This document shows, piece by piece, positions 41,220 to 49,603 of a stretch of DNA of 49,987 nucleotides (position 1 is its first letter; each line of letters begins with the position of its first letter). The position numbers and the translations under genes were made by a program. The notes under the pieces were generated by a model that was not told where the DNA came from, made no database searches, and worked only from the letters and a program-made list of their open reading frames with translations. This DNA comes from CAYNTG01 sp964400105 (GTDB taxonomy: Bacteria; UBP14; UBA6098). The DNA is taken from positions 1 to 49,987 of the forward strand of contig CAYNTG010000006.1 in the NCBI GenBank assembly GCA_964400105.1. The letters run 5' to 3'.

Positions 41220-44183
41220 TTATTTTCCGATAGTCGCGACACCCGCCTGGCCAAACATCTTGACGACGAAAGGTTTTTCGCGTCTTATGTGAACGAGGAA
41301 ATTCGTTCGTTTATCGACATGTTGGGACGCCAACCATTCCCAATCGATGAAATTGGTTTTCGAGCCGAACGGCACGTTGAAATATCCGGCGCTGGTGGCG
41401 ACTAAATTGTGGAAAAAATGCGTGCCCTGCGAAGAATCGACGACGAACCCCTCGATGCCGGCCTCGACTATCACCCTCGCCATATCGATATTCGACCAAC
41501 GAACCGGAATCCCGAGGAATCTGTCGCGGGAACCCCAGCGGCCGGGACCGATCAGGATATATCCACGCTTTTCGTCTCGCATTTGCAAATTTATCGCTTT
41601 AATTTCCTCGAGTATCTCGATAGTTTTCAGCTTGTCGAATTTATCCGGATCGACATAGACAATATCACGCAATTCGTCTAAGATACCGTTGCCCATGGCC
41701 TCTTCGGCATATATCAATAGGCTGTTTTTATTGATTTCGCCATCGAACTCGATGTTTTCGCCGCCCGAAACCGCCAACGGGCGAATCTGTAAGATGTGAA
41801 ATACGGAATCCACGCCGTCGGATTCGCCGAGGGTAACCGCAAATTCGATCTCAATTGGAACCCCGAAAGCGAGCTTGCCGATATCGAGGATTTCGGCGAG
41901 AAAATCGGGTAACGGGATATAATCGTATTTCATAATATCCGCGAATGTCAATACACGCTGGCCAGAATAGCCGAGTCCGTCGCGAAACATTCTATCCGAG
42001 AAATCCCATACCGAAACCAGATGGTTCAAAACTCCATGCTCTTCTGCCACCGAAATATCGAGCGTCGCGTATGTTACATACTCGCCGAGAGTCAAATCGA
42101 AATTTTCCGCTTTCATATTGAGGGCGTAGAACTCTCGCTGGGAATTTTTCATTATCTCTTCGAGCGGAATGATGTCCATTTTTGGATATTTGGGACAGAA
42201 GCGAAATACCCGCTTGCCGCTCACGACCCACTCGCCGAGGCCGAGAGCCAAAGACGCCACGCCGTCGTCTTGCTTGGTGTAGGAGGTCGGGTAATAATTG
42301 AACGACTGCGCCACGCCGGAGATATGCGGATAAAAGTAATCCCCGTGCCGCTTTCCGGCGACCTCCTGAATTATCACCGCCATCTTCTCCTCTTCGATAC
42401 TGTAATTCATCAGATCGATATAGGCTCTGGCTTCGCCGAGGCAGGTCGAAGCGAAAACCAATTTGATCGCATCGATCAATTGTTCGAGTCGAACGGCCTT
42501 ATCCGGGTGATTGTTGGGAAGCATGTATGTCTGGTATATTCCGGCGAACGGCTGTGCCTGTGAATCCTCCAGAAGCCCGGAAGACCTCACCGCGATAGGT
42601 TTGCGGACATGGTCGAGTAAGATCGAGAGCCTGCTTCTCAGCTTCCCGGAAACCTTTCCGGCAAGAAAATCCGCCTTGATTCTCTCGTCGCTGCGCCTAT
42701 CTCCAGCCATTTTCGCACGAAGGCCGTTGCTCCTAACAAATTCGTCGAACTCGCCCGTTCCGATAAAGGCCGAACGCGGAATGACCACTCTCAGTTTCGG
42801 AAACCTGGTTTCGAGGTCCATCGCGGCGAGGAGGGCGTTAAGGAACGCGATTCCCCTCCCCTTGCCACCGATAGAGCCTTGCGAAAGGCGAACTATCTCC
42901 TGTCTCAAATCAAGATTCCGCTCACGGAACTCGACTATCTTGCCACGATGGCGTTTGTCGCGAACCTTCATGAAAACGCCGATCAGGAAATCGCGAATCT
43001 TCGAGACATCGGCGAAATCGCTGACCTTAATAGGACGAACCTTTCTCGCGACCTGAATCTCGCCGTGCGCTATAAGCCATGTGGAGAAGTCGTTTCGCCC
43101 CGAGTGATATAGCAGCGATTTCTCTGGGATTTCGTGCAACCGTGCCTCGAACTCGGCCAGGTTGCTCGCTCTTCCGAACTCTTCGCCGATTTCGTCTCGA
43201 AATATAAAATCCCCGAAACCGAGGTTCCAATGGATGAAATCGCTAAGCTCCTGAATGAGCGATGGCGAATTCTTGCATATATAGTTTATATTAAGTTCTT
43301 TCGCTATCTTCGCGGAGGATTCGTCGGAGCTTTGAAGCAGAACTGGTATATCGAAATTCGCCGCCTCGATATATTTTGCGAGATCGACTCCCGCCTGCTC
43401 ATCGATACGGCCGCCTTTTGAATATCGAATATCGGAGATAACGCAAAGGAGATAATCGCGGTATTTCTCGCATATCTCGATGGCATCCTCATAGGTGTGC
43501 GCCATGAGAATCTTCGGTCGCGTTCGCATACGATAATTCTTCTGAACGTCATCGAGTTCGTCGGATAAGAGCAACTGAACCTGAAGCATGACCTCGTTGC
43601 AAAGCTCTGGCAAAAAGCGGGAATAGTAGAAAATCGAATCCTCGACGAGCAGAATCACGCGGACAAGCCCGACGCGGGTGTCGTGTTCGACATTGAGCAG
43701 GTCTTCGACATATTTTATCATCGCCAGAAAGACCTTCGAGTCGCCGCTCCAAAGGAAAACATCGTCGATAGCCGCCATCTCCGGGCTGGATTTATCGATA
43801 TGCGCGGCATCCGCACGGACATTCAAAAGCAGAAACACCGGCATCGACGGGAAATTCGCCTTGATTTTCCGGGCCATCTCGAACGGCGTAATCTCGCCGA
43901 TGTTTAGCATCGTTATCACCATATCGAATTTGCGCTTGCGGACCATACTCAATGCCTGCTTGCCGGTCGGGACGCTGGTGATTCGCGGCACCGATGTGAG
44001 GTTTAGCTGATGATATTCTCCGAAGAGCTGCTCGGAAAACCTTCCATCCTGCTCGAATATGAAGGCATCGTAAAAACTCGAAACCAGAAGGATATCGCGG
44101 ATTTTGATCTGCATGAGCTGGTGGAAAATATCCTCGCCGAACTTGAATTTGGTGTAATATCGATTGAGGTCTTCCTTGTTCAT
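41220..44183 (-). CDS. Double-receiver protein with PPDK/PEP-synthase-type ATP-binding domain
   Basis: A 987-residue protein from the ATG at 44183 (AAGGA upstream; a TTG start at 44210 is less likely). Residues about 29-160 and 174-320 are receiver-like folds; the second has VILLVEDS and an Asp (251) in CVISDIRYSKGG, the first lacks an obvious phospho-acceptor. Residues about 430-805 match the N-terminal ATP-binding part of pyruvate phosphate dikinase / PEP synthase (GGKGRGIAFLNALL at 439-452, RSSGLLEDSQAQPFAGIYQTY at 533-553, IQEVAG, IEIEFAV and QIRPLAV ending at 805). The swivelling His domain and the PEP/pyruvate barrel of those enzymes are absent. The C-terminal 130 residues (GYILIGPGRWGSRDRFLG) form an unassigned conserved-looking domain. 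The role is unknown; phosphoryl transfer under receiver control is an inference. Confidence 0.85.
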   Translation of the reverse strand: MNKEDLNRYYTKFKFGEDIFHQLMQIKIRDILLVSSFYDAFIFEQDGRFSEQLFGEYHQLNLTSVPRITSVPTGKQALSMVRKRKFDMVITMLNIGEITPFEMARKIKANFPSMPVFLLLNVRADAAHIDKSSPEMAAIDDVFLWSGDSKVFLAMIKYVEDLLNVEHDTRVGLVRVILLVEDSIFYYSRFLPELCNEVMLQVQLLLSDELDDVQKNYRMRTRPKILMAHTYEDAIEICEKYRDYLLCVISDIRYSKGGRIDEQAGVDLAKYIEAANFDIPVLLQSSDESSAKIAKELNINYICKNSPSLIQELSDFIHWNLGFGDFIFRDEIGEEFGRASNLAEFEARLHEIPEKSLLYHSGRNDFSTWLIAHGEIQVARKVRPIKVSDFADVSKIRDFLIGVFMKVRDKRHRGKIVEFRERNLDLRQEIVRLSQGSIGGKGRGIAFLNALLAAMDLETRFPKLRVVIPRSAFIGTGEFDEFVRSNGLRAKMAGDRRSDERIKADFLAGKVSGKLRSRLSILLDHVRKPIAVRSSGLLEDSQAQPFAGIYQTYMLPNNHPDKAVRLEQLIDAIKLVFASTCLGEARAYIDLMNYSIEEEKMAVIIQEVAGKRHGDYFYPHISGVAQSFNYYPTSYTKQDDGVASLALGLGEWVVSGKRVFRFCPKYPKMDIIPLEEIMKNSQREFYALNMKAENFDLTLGEYVTYATLDISVAEEHGVLNHLVSVWDFSDRMFRDGLGYSGQRVLTFADIMKYDYIPLPDFLAEILDIGKLAFGVPIEIEFAVTLGESDGVDSVFHILQIRPLAVSGGENIEFDGEINKNSLLIYAEEAMGNGILDELRDIVYVDPDKFDKLKTIEILEEIKAINLQMRDEKRGYILIGPGRWGSRDRFLGIPVRWSNIDMARVIVEAGIEGFVVDSSQGTHFFHNLVATSAGYFNVPFGSKTNFIDWEWLASQHVDKRTNFLVHIRREKPFVVKMFGQAGVATIGK

Positions 44184-44316
44184 CTGCTTCCTTCTGGATT
44201 GTTCGAGCAAATTATGCGCATTCAGTTTGGCCTTAAAAATTTACTTATTCTCCGCGCTTTTTCAAATGATTTCAAATATTGAAATGTAGATCTATGGAAA
44301 TCTGGGCAAAAAAAAG

Positions 44317-44388
<72 letters not shown>

Positions 44389-44421
44389 TTATGAAAAAAA
44401 CCAAATGAACAATATAAAAAA

Positions 44422-44494
44422 AGCGGGAGACGGGATTCGGACCCGCGACAACCACCTTGGCAAGGTGGAGCTCTACCAGCTGAGCTACTCCCGC
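44422..44494 (-). tRNA. tRNA-Gly (anticodon GCC)
   Basis: 73 bases. The acceptor GCGGGAG pairs with CTCCCGC. The anticodon stem CCACC/GGTGG holds loop TTGCCAA. The T arm is CGGGTCCGAATCCCG. CCA is not encoded. It is upstream of tRNA-Cys by 33 bases and probably cotranscribed with it. Confidence 0.95.
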
Positions 44495-44508
44495 ATTTAT
44501 CTTAGACT

Positions 44509-44537
44509 AAAATAATCCTCGATGTTATCTATGTCAA
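44509..44537 (-). promoter_or_regulatory. Promoter of the tRNA-Gly / tRNA-Cys unit
   Basis: On the minus strand, a perfect TTGACA (44532-44537), a 17-bp spacer and TATTTT (44509-44514). The -10 ends 14 bases before the first base of tRNA-Gly, leaving a very short leader. Confidence 0.7.
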
Positions 44538-44544
44538 TTATTTT

Positions 44545-45741
44545 TTAATATTTCGTCCACGAATTTTTATGGATCGATCTCAACATCGCTTCTTCTTCGG
44601 GTAGAATCTCGATTCCGCGACGAAGAGTAACGGTTCGTGCTGTTTTTATAGCTTTTTCAATATCGTATTCGGTATAGCCGTTGGATGTTCCCCATGAAAA
44701 ATCGGCTATATGTTTTGGAGGCAAACCTGTGCCGTAATGGTTCACCGAGACTCCCAGGCACGTGCCGGAATTGAGCAGCGTTCCGATTCCGGTCTTTGTA
44801 TGGTCGCCGAAGAAGCTCCCGACCTTTATCCGACCGGTATCTATCTGGCCATCGCCGAGATCGATGCGGATTTTTCCATAGTTATTTTTGAGGTCGCTCG
44901 TCGTTGTCAATGCTCCGAGGTTAATCCACTGCCCAATATATGAGTGCCCGACAAAGCCCTCGTGGGCTTTGTTCGACCATCCGATAAACACGGACGACTC
45001 GACCTCCCCACCGATCTTACATACCGGGCCAAAGCTGCAATCCTCGCGAACCCATCCGGAGAGAATCTGCGTTCCCGGACCGATATAACACGGTCCTTGC
45101 ACTATCGCCCCAGGCCGGATCACCGCATCGCGCGATACGATAATCGGGCCGTCTCGTGCGTCGAGTATAGCTCCGGCGAAGACCTCCGCACTGCGGTCTA
45201 TCGACACCGCATTTTCGCCGTAGATAGCGGCCTGAGCGTGAACATTGCCGTCTATCGCACGCCGGAAATGCTCCTCGAAATCTATGCGTATAATCTCGCC
45301 GTTAAAATTGACCAAATCCCATATTGCGGGGATAGCAAGAAGGTCCACCTCGATCTCCGGCAGTTCAAGCGAATCTAGGTCTTCCGTGACCGAGTCCGGC
45401 TTATCATACGCCGCGACGACCGAGCCTTTCGAGCGAAAAAGCGATCCCGGTTCCGCCTCCTGTGCAAGCCTTGCAAAAGCCGGGTTATAAATCACATTTG
45501 GAAGTAAAAACAGCACCGGCTCGTCACCGGAGAATGGCGTCGTGCGGAAACCAGTTCTGGCGGAATATGCCGCAGCTACCTCGATATGAGCGAGAATTGC
45601 GATCTCCGCCATCGGGAAAAGGCGTCGAACTCGCTTTTCAAATGTGAATGCACCGGCCAATAACGCCGCCAGGGGACGCGTTTTTGTCAAAGGATAAAAA
45701 CGCTCGTAACCATTATCCAGAATAACGATTTTATTTATCAT
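44545..45741 (-). CDS. Alternative GlmU-type sugar-phosphate nucleotidyltransferase/acetyltransferase
   Basis: A 398-residue two-domain protein. The N-terminal part (VILDNGYERFYPLTKTRPLAALLAGAFTFEKRV) is the divergent nucleotidyltransferase start typical of FCB-group 'alternative GlmU' proteins. The C-terminal half (from about 190) is a left-handed beta-helix of hexapeptide repeats (IIVSRDAVIRPGAIVQGPCYIGPGTQI, SSVFIGWSNKAHEGFVGHSYIGQWINLGALTTTSDLKNNYG). Such proteins are thought to replace GlmU in making UDP-GlcNAc for cell wall and lipid A. Its ATG overlaps the stop of the Kor gamma gene by 4 bases, so it ends that operon. The exact substrate is not shown by the sequence. Confidence 0.85.
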   Translation of the reverse strand: MINKIVILDNGYERFYPLTKTRPLAALLAGAFTFEKRVRRLFPMAEIAILAHIEVAAAYSARTGFRTTPFSGDEPVLFLLPNVIYNPAFARLAQEAEPGSLFRSKGSVVAAYDKPDSVTEDLDSLELPEIEVDLLAIPAIWDLVNFNGEIIRIDFEEHFRRAIDGNVHAQAAIYGENAVSIDRSAEVFAGAILDARDGPIIVSRDAVIRPGAIVQGPCYIGPGTQILSGWVREDCSFGPVCKIGGEVESSVFIGWSNKAHEGFVGHSYIGQWINLGALTTTSDLKNNYGKIRIDLGDGQIDTGRIKVGSFFGDHTKTGIGTLLNSGTCLGVSVNHYGTGLPPKHIADFSWGTSNGYTEYDIEKAIKTARTVTLRRGIEILPEEEAMLRSIHKNSWTKY

Positions 45742-46376
45742 AACCTATCGATCTCAGTCTCGAGCAGCTCTTCCGATCCACAAGAAGCGTTACTCCTGTT
45801 ATATTTTCTCGCCATCTCGTAACCAAAATTGATCGCCTTTAAATTACTTTTCTCAAACCTTTCGGGGAATCTTTCGACGAGGAATTTTTCAATCGACTTC
45901 TTCGTTACGATATTCGTCAACTGCGTAATAAACCCGAGGCAGACAACATTGGTGGCCACGGCAGACCCGAGTTTCTCTCTCGTTTTTTTGGTGAAAGGCA
46001 CCTCGATGAACAGGCGTTCTGGTTTTTGTGTGACGTAATCCGAATCTATGATAAAAAGCCCGTCATTTTTCAAGAGCGGCGAATAGGCATCGGCGGATTC
46101 CTGTGTGAGCGATAAAAGCAAATCGAGCTTTGTTGCCTCCGGGAAATATATATCTCCCTTCGAGACGATAACATCGCAACGCGTCCTTCCGCCGCGAGCC
46201 TCCGGACCATAGGATTGCGTATGAACCGCATTCTTGCCATCGCCGACGGAAACCGCCTCGGCGAGGATAACACCCGCCGTAATCAGCCCCTGCCCGCCAG
46301 ATCCGGAAAGCCTTATTTCATAACGGTCTTCGGAGAAACTCGTTTTTTTCTTCGATCCATTTTTAGCCGTTGCCAT
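45738..46376 (-). CDS. korC: 2-oxoacid:ferredoxin oxidoreductase, gamma subunit
   Basis: A 212-residue subunit. RLSGSGGQGLITAGVILAEAVSVGDGKNAVHTQSYGPEARGGRTRCDVIVS is the hallmark block of KorC/PorC gamma chains, followed by ATNVVCLGFITQLTNIV. It completes the complex encoded by the four genes at 45738-48801, which oxidises 2-oxoglutarate (or a related 2-oxoacid) to an acyl-CoA and reduces ferredoxin. Its start overlaps the beta gene by 14 bases. Confidence 0.9.
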   Translation of the reverse strand: MATAKNGSKKKTSFSEDRYEIRLSGSGGQGLITAGVILAEAVSVGDGKNAVHTQSYGPEARGGRTRCDVIVSKGDIYFPEATKLDLLLSLTQESADAYSPLLKNDGLFIIDSDYVTQKPERLFIEVPFTKKTREKLGSAVATNVVCLGFITQLTNIVTKKSIEKFLVERFPERFEKSNLKAINFGYEMARKYNRSNASCGSEELLETEIDRL

Positions 46377-47214
46377 TGGTCGCCTCCTCCCTGACCTGCT
46401 GACTCATCCCGGAATAAACCGAGGTATATTCTGGTCTCGAATCGTTGTTCACGAATTCACCGACCGGGAATTTTCCCTCTCGCTCCTCCTCGGAGAGTTT
46501 TTCCCATTTTTTGATATTTACGCCGTGCTGCTTTTGCCACTCGATCATCTCCACCGGACTGCGTAGATTGTTCAACCTTCCGAATAGAACCGGGCACTGC
46601 GCTATAACCTCGACCATCGAGAATCCGTTATGCTGCAACCCCTTCTTGATGAACTTCGATGTTTGAACGATGTGATAATTCGTCCCGCGAGCGACATATG
46701 TAGCGCCCGCCGCAGTCGCAAGTTTTACTGCATCGAAGGGCGGATCGATGCTGCCATACGGCGCGGTATGCGCATAGCTATCCAGCGGTGTAGTCGGCGA
46801 AACCTGACCGCCCGTCATACCATAGATGTAATTATTTATTATGACCATCGATATGTCGATGTTCCTCCGGCAGGCATGGATAAAATGGTTCCCGCCGATA
46901 GCCAGAGCGTCGCCGTCGCCGGAGACGACGATGACCTTCATGTCCGGTCTTACCATCTTGATCCCCGTCGCAAAAGGAAGCGCGCGTCCGTGTGTAGTGT
47001 GCAGCGTGTTGAAATCGACATAAATGGGCATCCGCGAGCTGCAACCGATCCCGCTGATTAAGGCTACATTATTCTTGTTGATTCCAAGTTCGTAAACGGC
47101 TCGAATTATAGCGCTCATTACGGTGCCTATTCCGCAACCCGGGCACCATACGGTCGGAAATCTCTTCCGGATTCTGAGGTATTCATGATACGGGCTTATG
47201 GTCTCGAGTTTCAT
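46363..47214 (-). CDS. korB: 2-oxoacid:ferredoxin oxidoreductase, beta subunit
   Basis: The thiamine-diphosphate-binding catalytic subunit, 283 residues. CPGCGIGTVMSAIIRAV begins the cluster/TPP region. VVSGDGDALAIGGNHFIHACRRNIDISMVIINNYIYGMTGGQVSPTTP contains the GDG...N metal-TPP motif and the NN.IYGMTGGQ segment characteristic of 2-oxoglutarate-type beta chains. GCSSRMP is also typical. It lies between the alpha and gamma genes with coding overlaps on both sides. Confidence 0.92.
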   Translation of the reverse strand: MKLETISPYHEYLRIRKRFPTVWCPGCGIGTVMSAIIRAVYELGINKNNVALISGIGCSSRMPIYVDFNTLHTTHGRALPFATGIKMVRPDMKVIVVSGDGDALAIGGNHFIHACRRNIDISMVIINNYIYGMTGGQVSPTTPLDSYAHTAPYGSIDPPFDAVKLATAAGATYVARGTNYHIVQTSKFIKKGLQHNGFSMVEVIAQCPVLFGRLNNLRSPVEMIEWQKQHGVNIKKWEKLSEEEREGKFPVGEFVNNDSRPEYTSVYSGMSQQVREEATNGNG

Positions 47215-48386
47215 ATTTTTCTCCGTTGCTTGTTAGAGCGAAGCTCGATTATTTTCTCGTAAATTTCGTCGGGTTCTATAACCAAACCATCGTAGCGGAA
47301 CGCTCCCTGAACCTTACACCGACCCATCGCATATCTATCGACCTCCCTAATAACCTGTCCCATATTTAGCTCGGCAACCAGAATGCCTTTGACCTTCGTA
47401 GCGATCTCCTGGACATGATGACCGGGGAATGGCCATAAGGTCTTGAGCTTGAGCAAACCTACCCTCATGCCTCGAGCGCGCGCCCTTCTAACAGCACTCA
47501 TCGCAGCCCTCGCCGCCGATCCAAACGCGATTACAGCGTAAAGCGCGTCGTCCATGTATTCCTCATCATAAAGTATAATTTCCTTTCGATGAAGATGGAT
47601 CTTCTTTCGAAGCTTGGTGAGTTTTGCCTCGACCTCCGACGGCACCGATGTCGGGAATCCATATTCGTCGTGGACGAGGCCTGTTACGTTGTAACGATAT
47701 CCCTCGCCTAACGCCACGAATTCGCTAACCTTACCCGGTTTGATCTCATACGGCTTGTAGAATTCCGGTGGCACGCTTGGGAACGATCGGTTCTCGATCT
47801 TGATACTATCGAGGTCGTGGATCGTGATCTTTTCCCGCATATGGCCGAGCATCTCATCCATGAGCAAGATCACCGGCGTGTGGAACATCTCGGAGCAATT
47901 GAAGGCGTGGATCGTGAGGTCGAAGACCTCTTGCACGCTGCTCGGCGCGATAACGATTGGCGTGTAATCCCCATGCGGACCGAACCGTGTCTGCATAACA
48001 TCGGATTGGGAGAGTTTGGTCGGCAAGCCTGTGCTCGGCCCGCCGCGCATAACATCGACGATTACCAGCGGCACCTCGGCGATATATGCAAAACCGAGGT
48101 TCTCCTGCATAAGGCTGAATCCCGGCCCGGAGGTTGCCGTCATAGACTTTGCTCCTGCGAGCGAGGCCCCGATTATCGCGGCTATAGAGGCTATTTCATC
48201 CTCCATCTGTATGAAAATGCCACCGACGAGTGGGAGTTTTTCCGCGCAGCCCTCGGCGATCTCCGTCGATGGCGTGATCGGATATCCTCCAAAAAAACTG
48301 CAACCGGCCAAAATCGAGGCTTCTACTACCGCTTCGTTTCCTTGAAGAAATTGAGGTTTTCCTTTGGCTTTTATTGTGTTAGCCAT
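47211..48386 (-). CDS. korA: 2-oxoacid:ferredoxin oxidoreductase, alpha subunit
   Basis: The 391-residue alpha subunit. FLQGNEAVVEASILAGCSFFGGYPITPSTEIAE is the standard start. QMEDEIASIAAIIGASLAGAKSMTATSGPGFSLMQENLG and VVDVMRGGPSTGLPTKLSQSDVMQTRFGPHGDY match KorA of 2-oxoglutarate:ferredoxin oxidoreductases; the GPHGDY segment is a useful marker. The C-terminal transketolase-type domain (VGLLKLKTLWPFP, GQVIREVDRY) is complete. It overlaps the ferredoxin gene by 8 bases. Confidence 0.92.
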   Translation of the reverse strand: MANTIKAKGKPQFLQGNEAVVEASILAGCSFFGGYPITPSTEIAEGCAEKLPLVGGIFIQMEDEIASIAAIIGASLAGAKSMTATSGPGFSLMQENLGFAYIAEVPLVIVDVMRGGPSTGLPTKLSQSDVMQTRFGPHGDYTPIVIAPSSVQEVFDLTIHAFNCSEMFHTPVILLMDEMLGHMREKITIHDLDSIKIENRSFPSVPPEFYKPYEIKPGKVSEFVALGEGYRYNVTGLVHDEYGFPTSVPSEVEAKLTKLRKKIHLHRKEIILYDEEYMDDALYAVIAFGSAARAAMSAVRRARARGMRVGLLKLKTLWPFPGHHVQEIATKVKGILVAELNMGQVIREVDRYAMGRCKVQGAFRYDGLVIEPDEIYEKIIELRSNKQRRKI

Positions 48387-48801
48387 TCTCCGCCTCTTCT
48401 TTCATATTTTCAGTTTCTTTCTTTTTTTCTTCACAAATAATCTCGGCTTTTGAATTAATTTTGCAAACCAACTCACGAGTGCGTGCGGCTTCCTCCTCGG
48501 CCGGCTTATTCTCCGGTAATTCTGGACCTTTTATGATTGCTATATCGGGACAACGTAACCAGCAAAGCCCGCAAAGTGTGCATTTGTCGGGATTCGCAAG
48601 AAATGGAACCCCGTCTCCGCGATCCTCGAGTGCCTTCACAGGGCAATATTCGATGCATATCCCACATTTTTTGCACCAAAACTCGAACACCACAATCTTA
48701 CCTACCGGCCTGACGCTCTCGCCCCATGTCGTTGGCGCCGTGGTTAGACCGGATCGAATCCGGCCCTCGATAGGTATCGTTTTCATTTTCTTTTTAACCA
48801 T
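48379..48801 (-). CDS. korD: 2-oxoacid:ferredoxin oxidoreductase, ferredoxin-like delta subunit
   Basis: 140 residues with two [4Fe-4S] motifs: CKKCGICIEYCP (Cys 43, 46, 49 and 53) and CTLCGLCWLRCP (Cys 74, 77, 80 and 84). It passes electrons from the catalytic beta subunit to free ferredoxin. The acidic C-terminal tail is low-complexity. It is the first gene of the unit (order D-A-B-C, then the alternative GlmU), with GAGG upstream. A clear promoter is not visible in the gap before it. Confidence 0.9.
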   Translation of the reverse strand: MVKKKMKTIPIEGRIRSGLTTAPTTWGESVRPVGKIVVFEFWCKKCGICIEYCPVKALEDRGDGVPFLANPDKCTLCGLCWLRCPDIAIIKGPELPENKPAEEEAARTRELVCKINSKAEIICEEKKKETENMKEEAENG

Positions 48802-48990
48802 AGATATCCTCTATCCTGAAAACCTCTCGATTGATTTTGACCGAAAAGCGACCGTTTCGCTTGTTTGCACGATCGACCCGATTGCCTTGTGTTATCACGT
48901 TTTCCGCCGATTCGAGTCTTCATAATCGTATCGTATCGGGTGATACTAACGATATTTTATTGGATGTCAATAGGGGTATTTTATATCAAG

Positions 48991-49196
48991 TAACTACTGT
49001 CCCAATACCGGAGCCGTCGGGAGATCGATGTGTTTTTCAGGTGTATCAAGCAGAACCTGAAGATCAAGCGGTTCTACGGCCGAAACAAAAACGCTGTATA
49101 GTGCCAGTTATGGGTTGCAATGATTGTCTATCTGCTAATTTATAGGTTGATTAACCCAAAATTGTTTTTGAACGTGATAATCGCACACGCGCTAAG
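48991..49196 (+). mobile_element. Internally deleted IS4-like insertion sequence with left inverted repeat
   Basis: TAACTACTGTCCCAA (48991-49005) is the exact inverse of the right end at 33149-33165. After only about 15 bases the sequence enters transposase C-terminal code: from 49021, EIDVFFRCIKQNLKIKRFYG, then KNAV, a TAG, and CQLWVAMIVYLLIYRL followed by NPKLFLNVIIAHAL. This fits the E-x6-K end of IS4-family DDE transposases (IELFFKWIKQNLKIK.F.GTSENAVKTQ). So about 1 kb of the element is missing, a stop codon is present, and the right end is replaced by a palindrome at 49198. Confidence 0.75.
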
Positions 49197-49197
49197 A

Positions 49198-49215
49198 GGC
49201 GGCATGTATGCCGCC
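49198..49215. repeat. Palindrome GGCGGCAT-GT-ATGCCGCC
   Basis: A perfect 8-bp stem with a 2-base loop, placed exactly where the IS remnant loses similarity. The geometry (8-9 bp stem, 2-base loop) is that of the elements at 24678 and 40982. Confidence 0.55.
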
Positions 49216-49410
49216 AGTCCGTGGGATCTGTGGAGGGGTCCGCGACCATTCTGCCATCGATGTCTCGAATATATTTATTGCCGGGGCGCATGACCGTAAG
49301 CCAATACCGTCGCCGTGCCCCTATGCACAATCATCGTTTTCAATCCGCCGAATCCGCCAAAGGCAATCGAGGCATATCGCCCGTCGGCGCGTGCCGACCG
49401 TTTTCAATCC

Positions 49411-49434
49411 GTAGGGGAGGTTCGTGAACCGCCC
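49411..49434. repeat. GTAGGGGAGG-type palindromic element
   Basis: Reads GTAGGGGA, then GGTTC-GT-GAACC, then GCCC. It shares the GTAGGG start and 2-base-loop palindrome with the CotH-gene element. A second palindrome, GTCGGC-GCGT-GCCGAC, lies just before it. Confidence 0.5.
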
Positions 49435-49565
49435 GTTCCACGACGGGTCGTTCTCAAAAATATACTTTTTCGTTTTGTTATTGAGACTACGCAAGAACTC
49501 GACAAGTGCATCCAATGTTGCCGTAGCAGTTGAAATCTAATTCTCCTGTTATTTCGTAACGCGCC

Positions 49566-49592
49566 GGGGGCGGGGAAAAATTCCCCACCCCC
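49566..49592 (-). terminator. GC-rich hairpin downstream of the window-edge gene
   Basis: GGGGGCGGGGAA pairs with TTCCCCACCCCC around AAA (11 of 12 positions), starting 12 bases after the stop of the gene at 49604. It has no T tract, so termination is plausible but not certain. Confidence 0.6.
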
Positions 49593-49603
49593 TTGTTCCG
49601 CAA

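Larger units (their letters stand above)
48802..49603. other. Gap with IS remnant and repeat elements
   Basis: This 802-base stretch carries an unresolved leader region for the Kor operon, a decayed IS4-like element (48991-49196), several palindromes (49198-49215, 49411-49434), two copies of CGTTTTCAATCCG 61 bases apart (near 49338 and 49399), and a terminator hairpin. Its open frames overlap one another in repeat sequence and look non-coding. Confidence 0.6.

Noticed and set aside
49336..49411. Two copies of CGTTTTCAATCCG with 61-base spacing, considered as a CRISPR start
   Set aside because: Only two short copies, a third degenerate match near 31773, no regular array and no cas genes.
49208..49533. 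Three overlapping plus-strand frames of 68-72 codons
   Set aside because: All three overlap each other in palindromic repeat sequence, which a real gene would not do.
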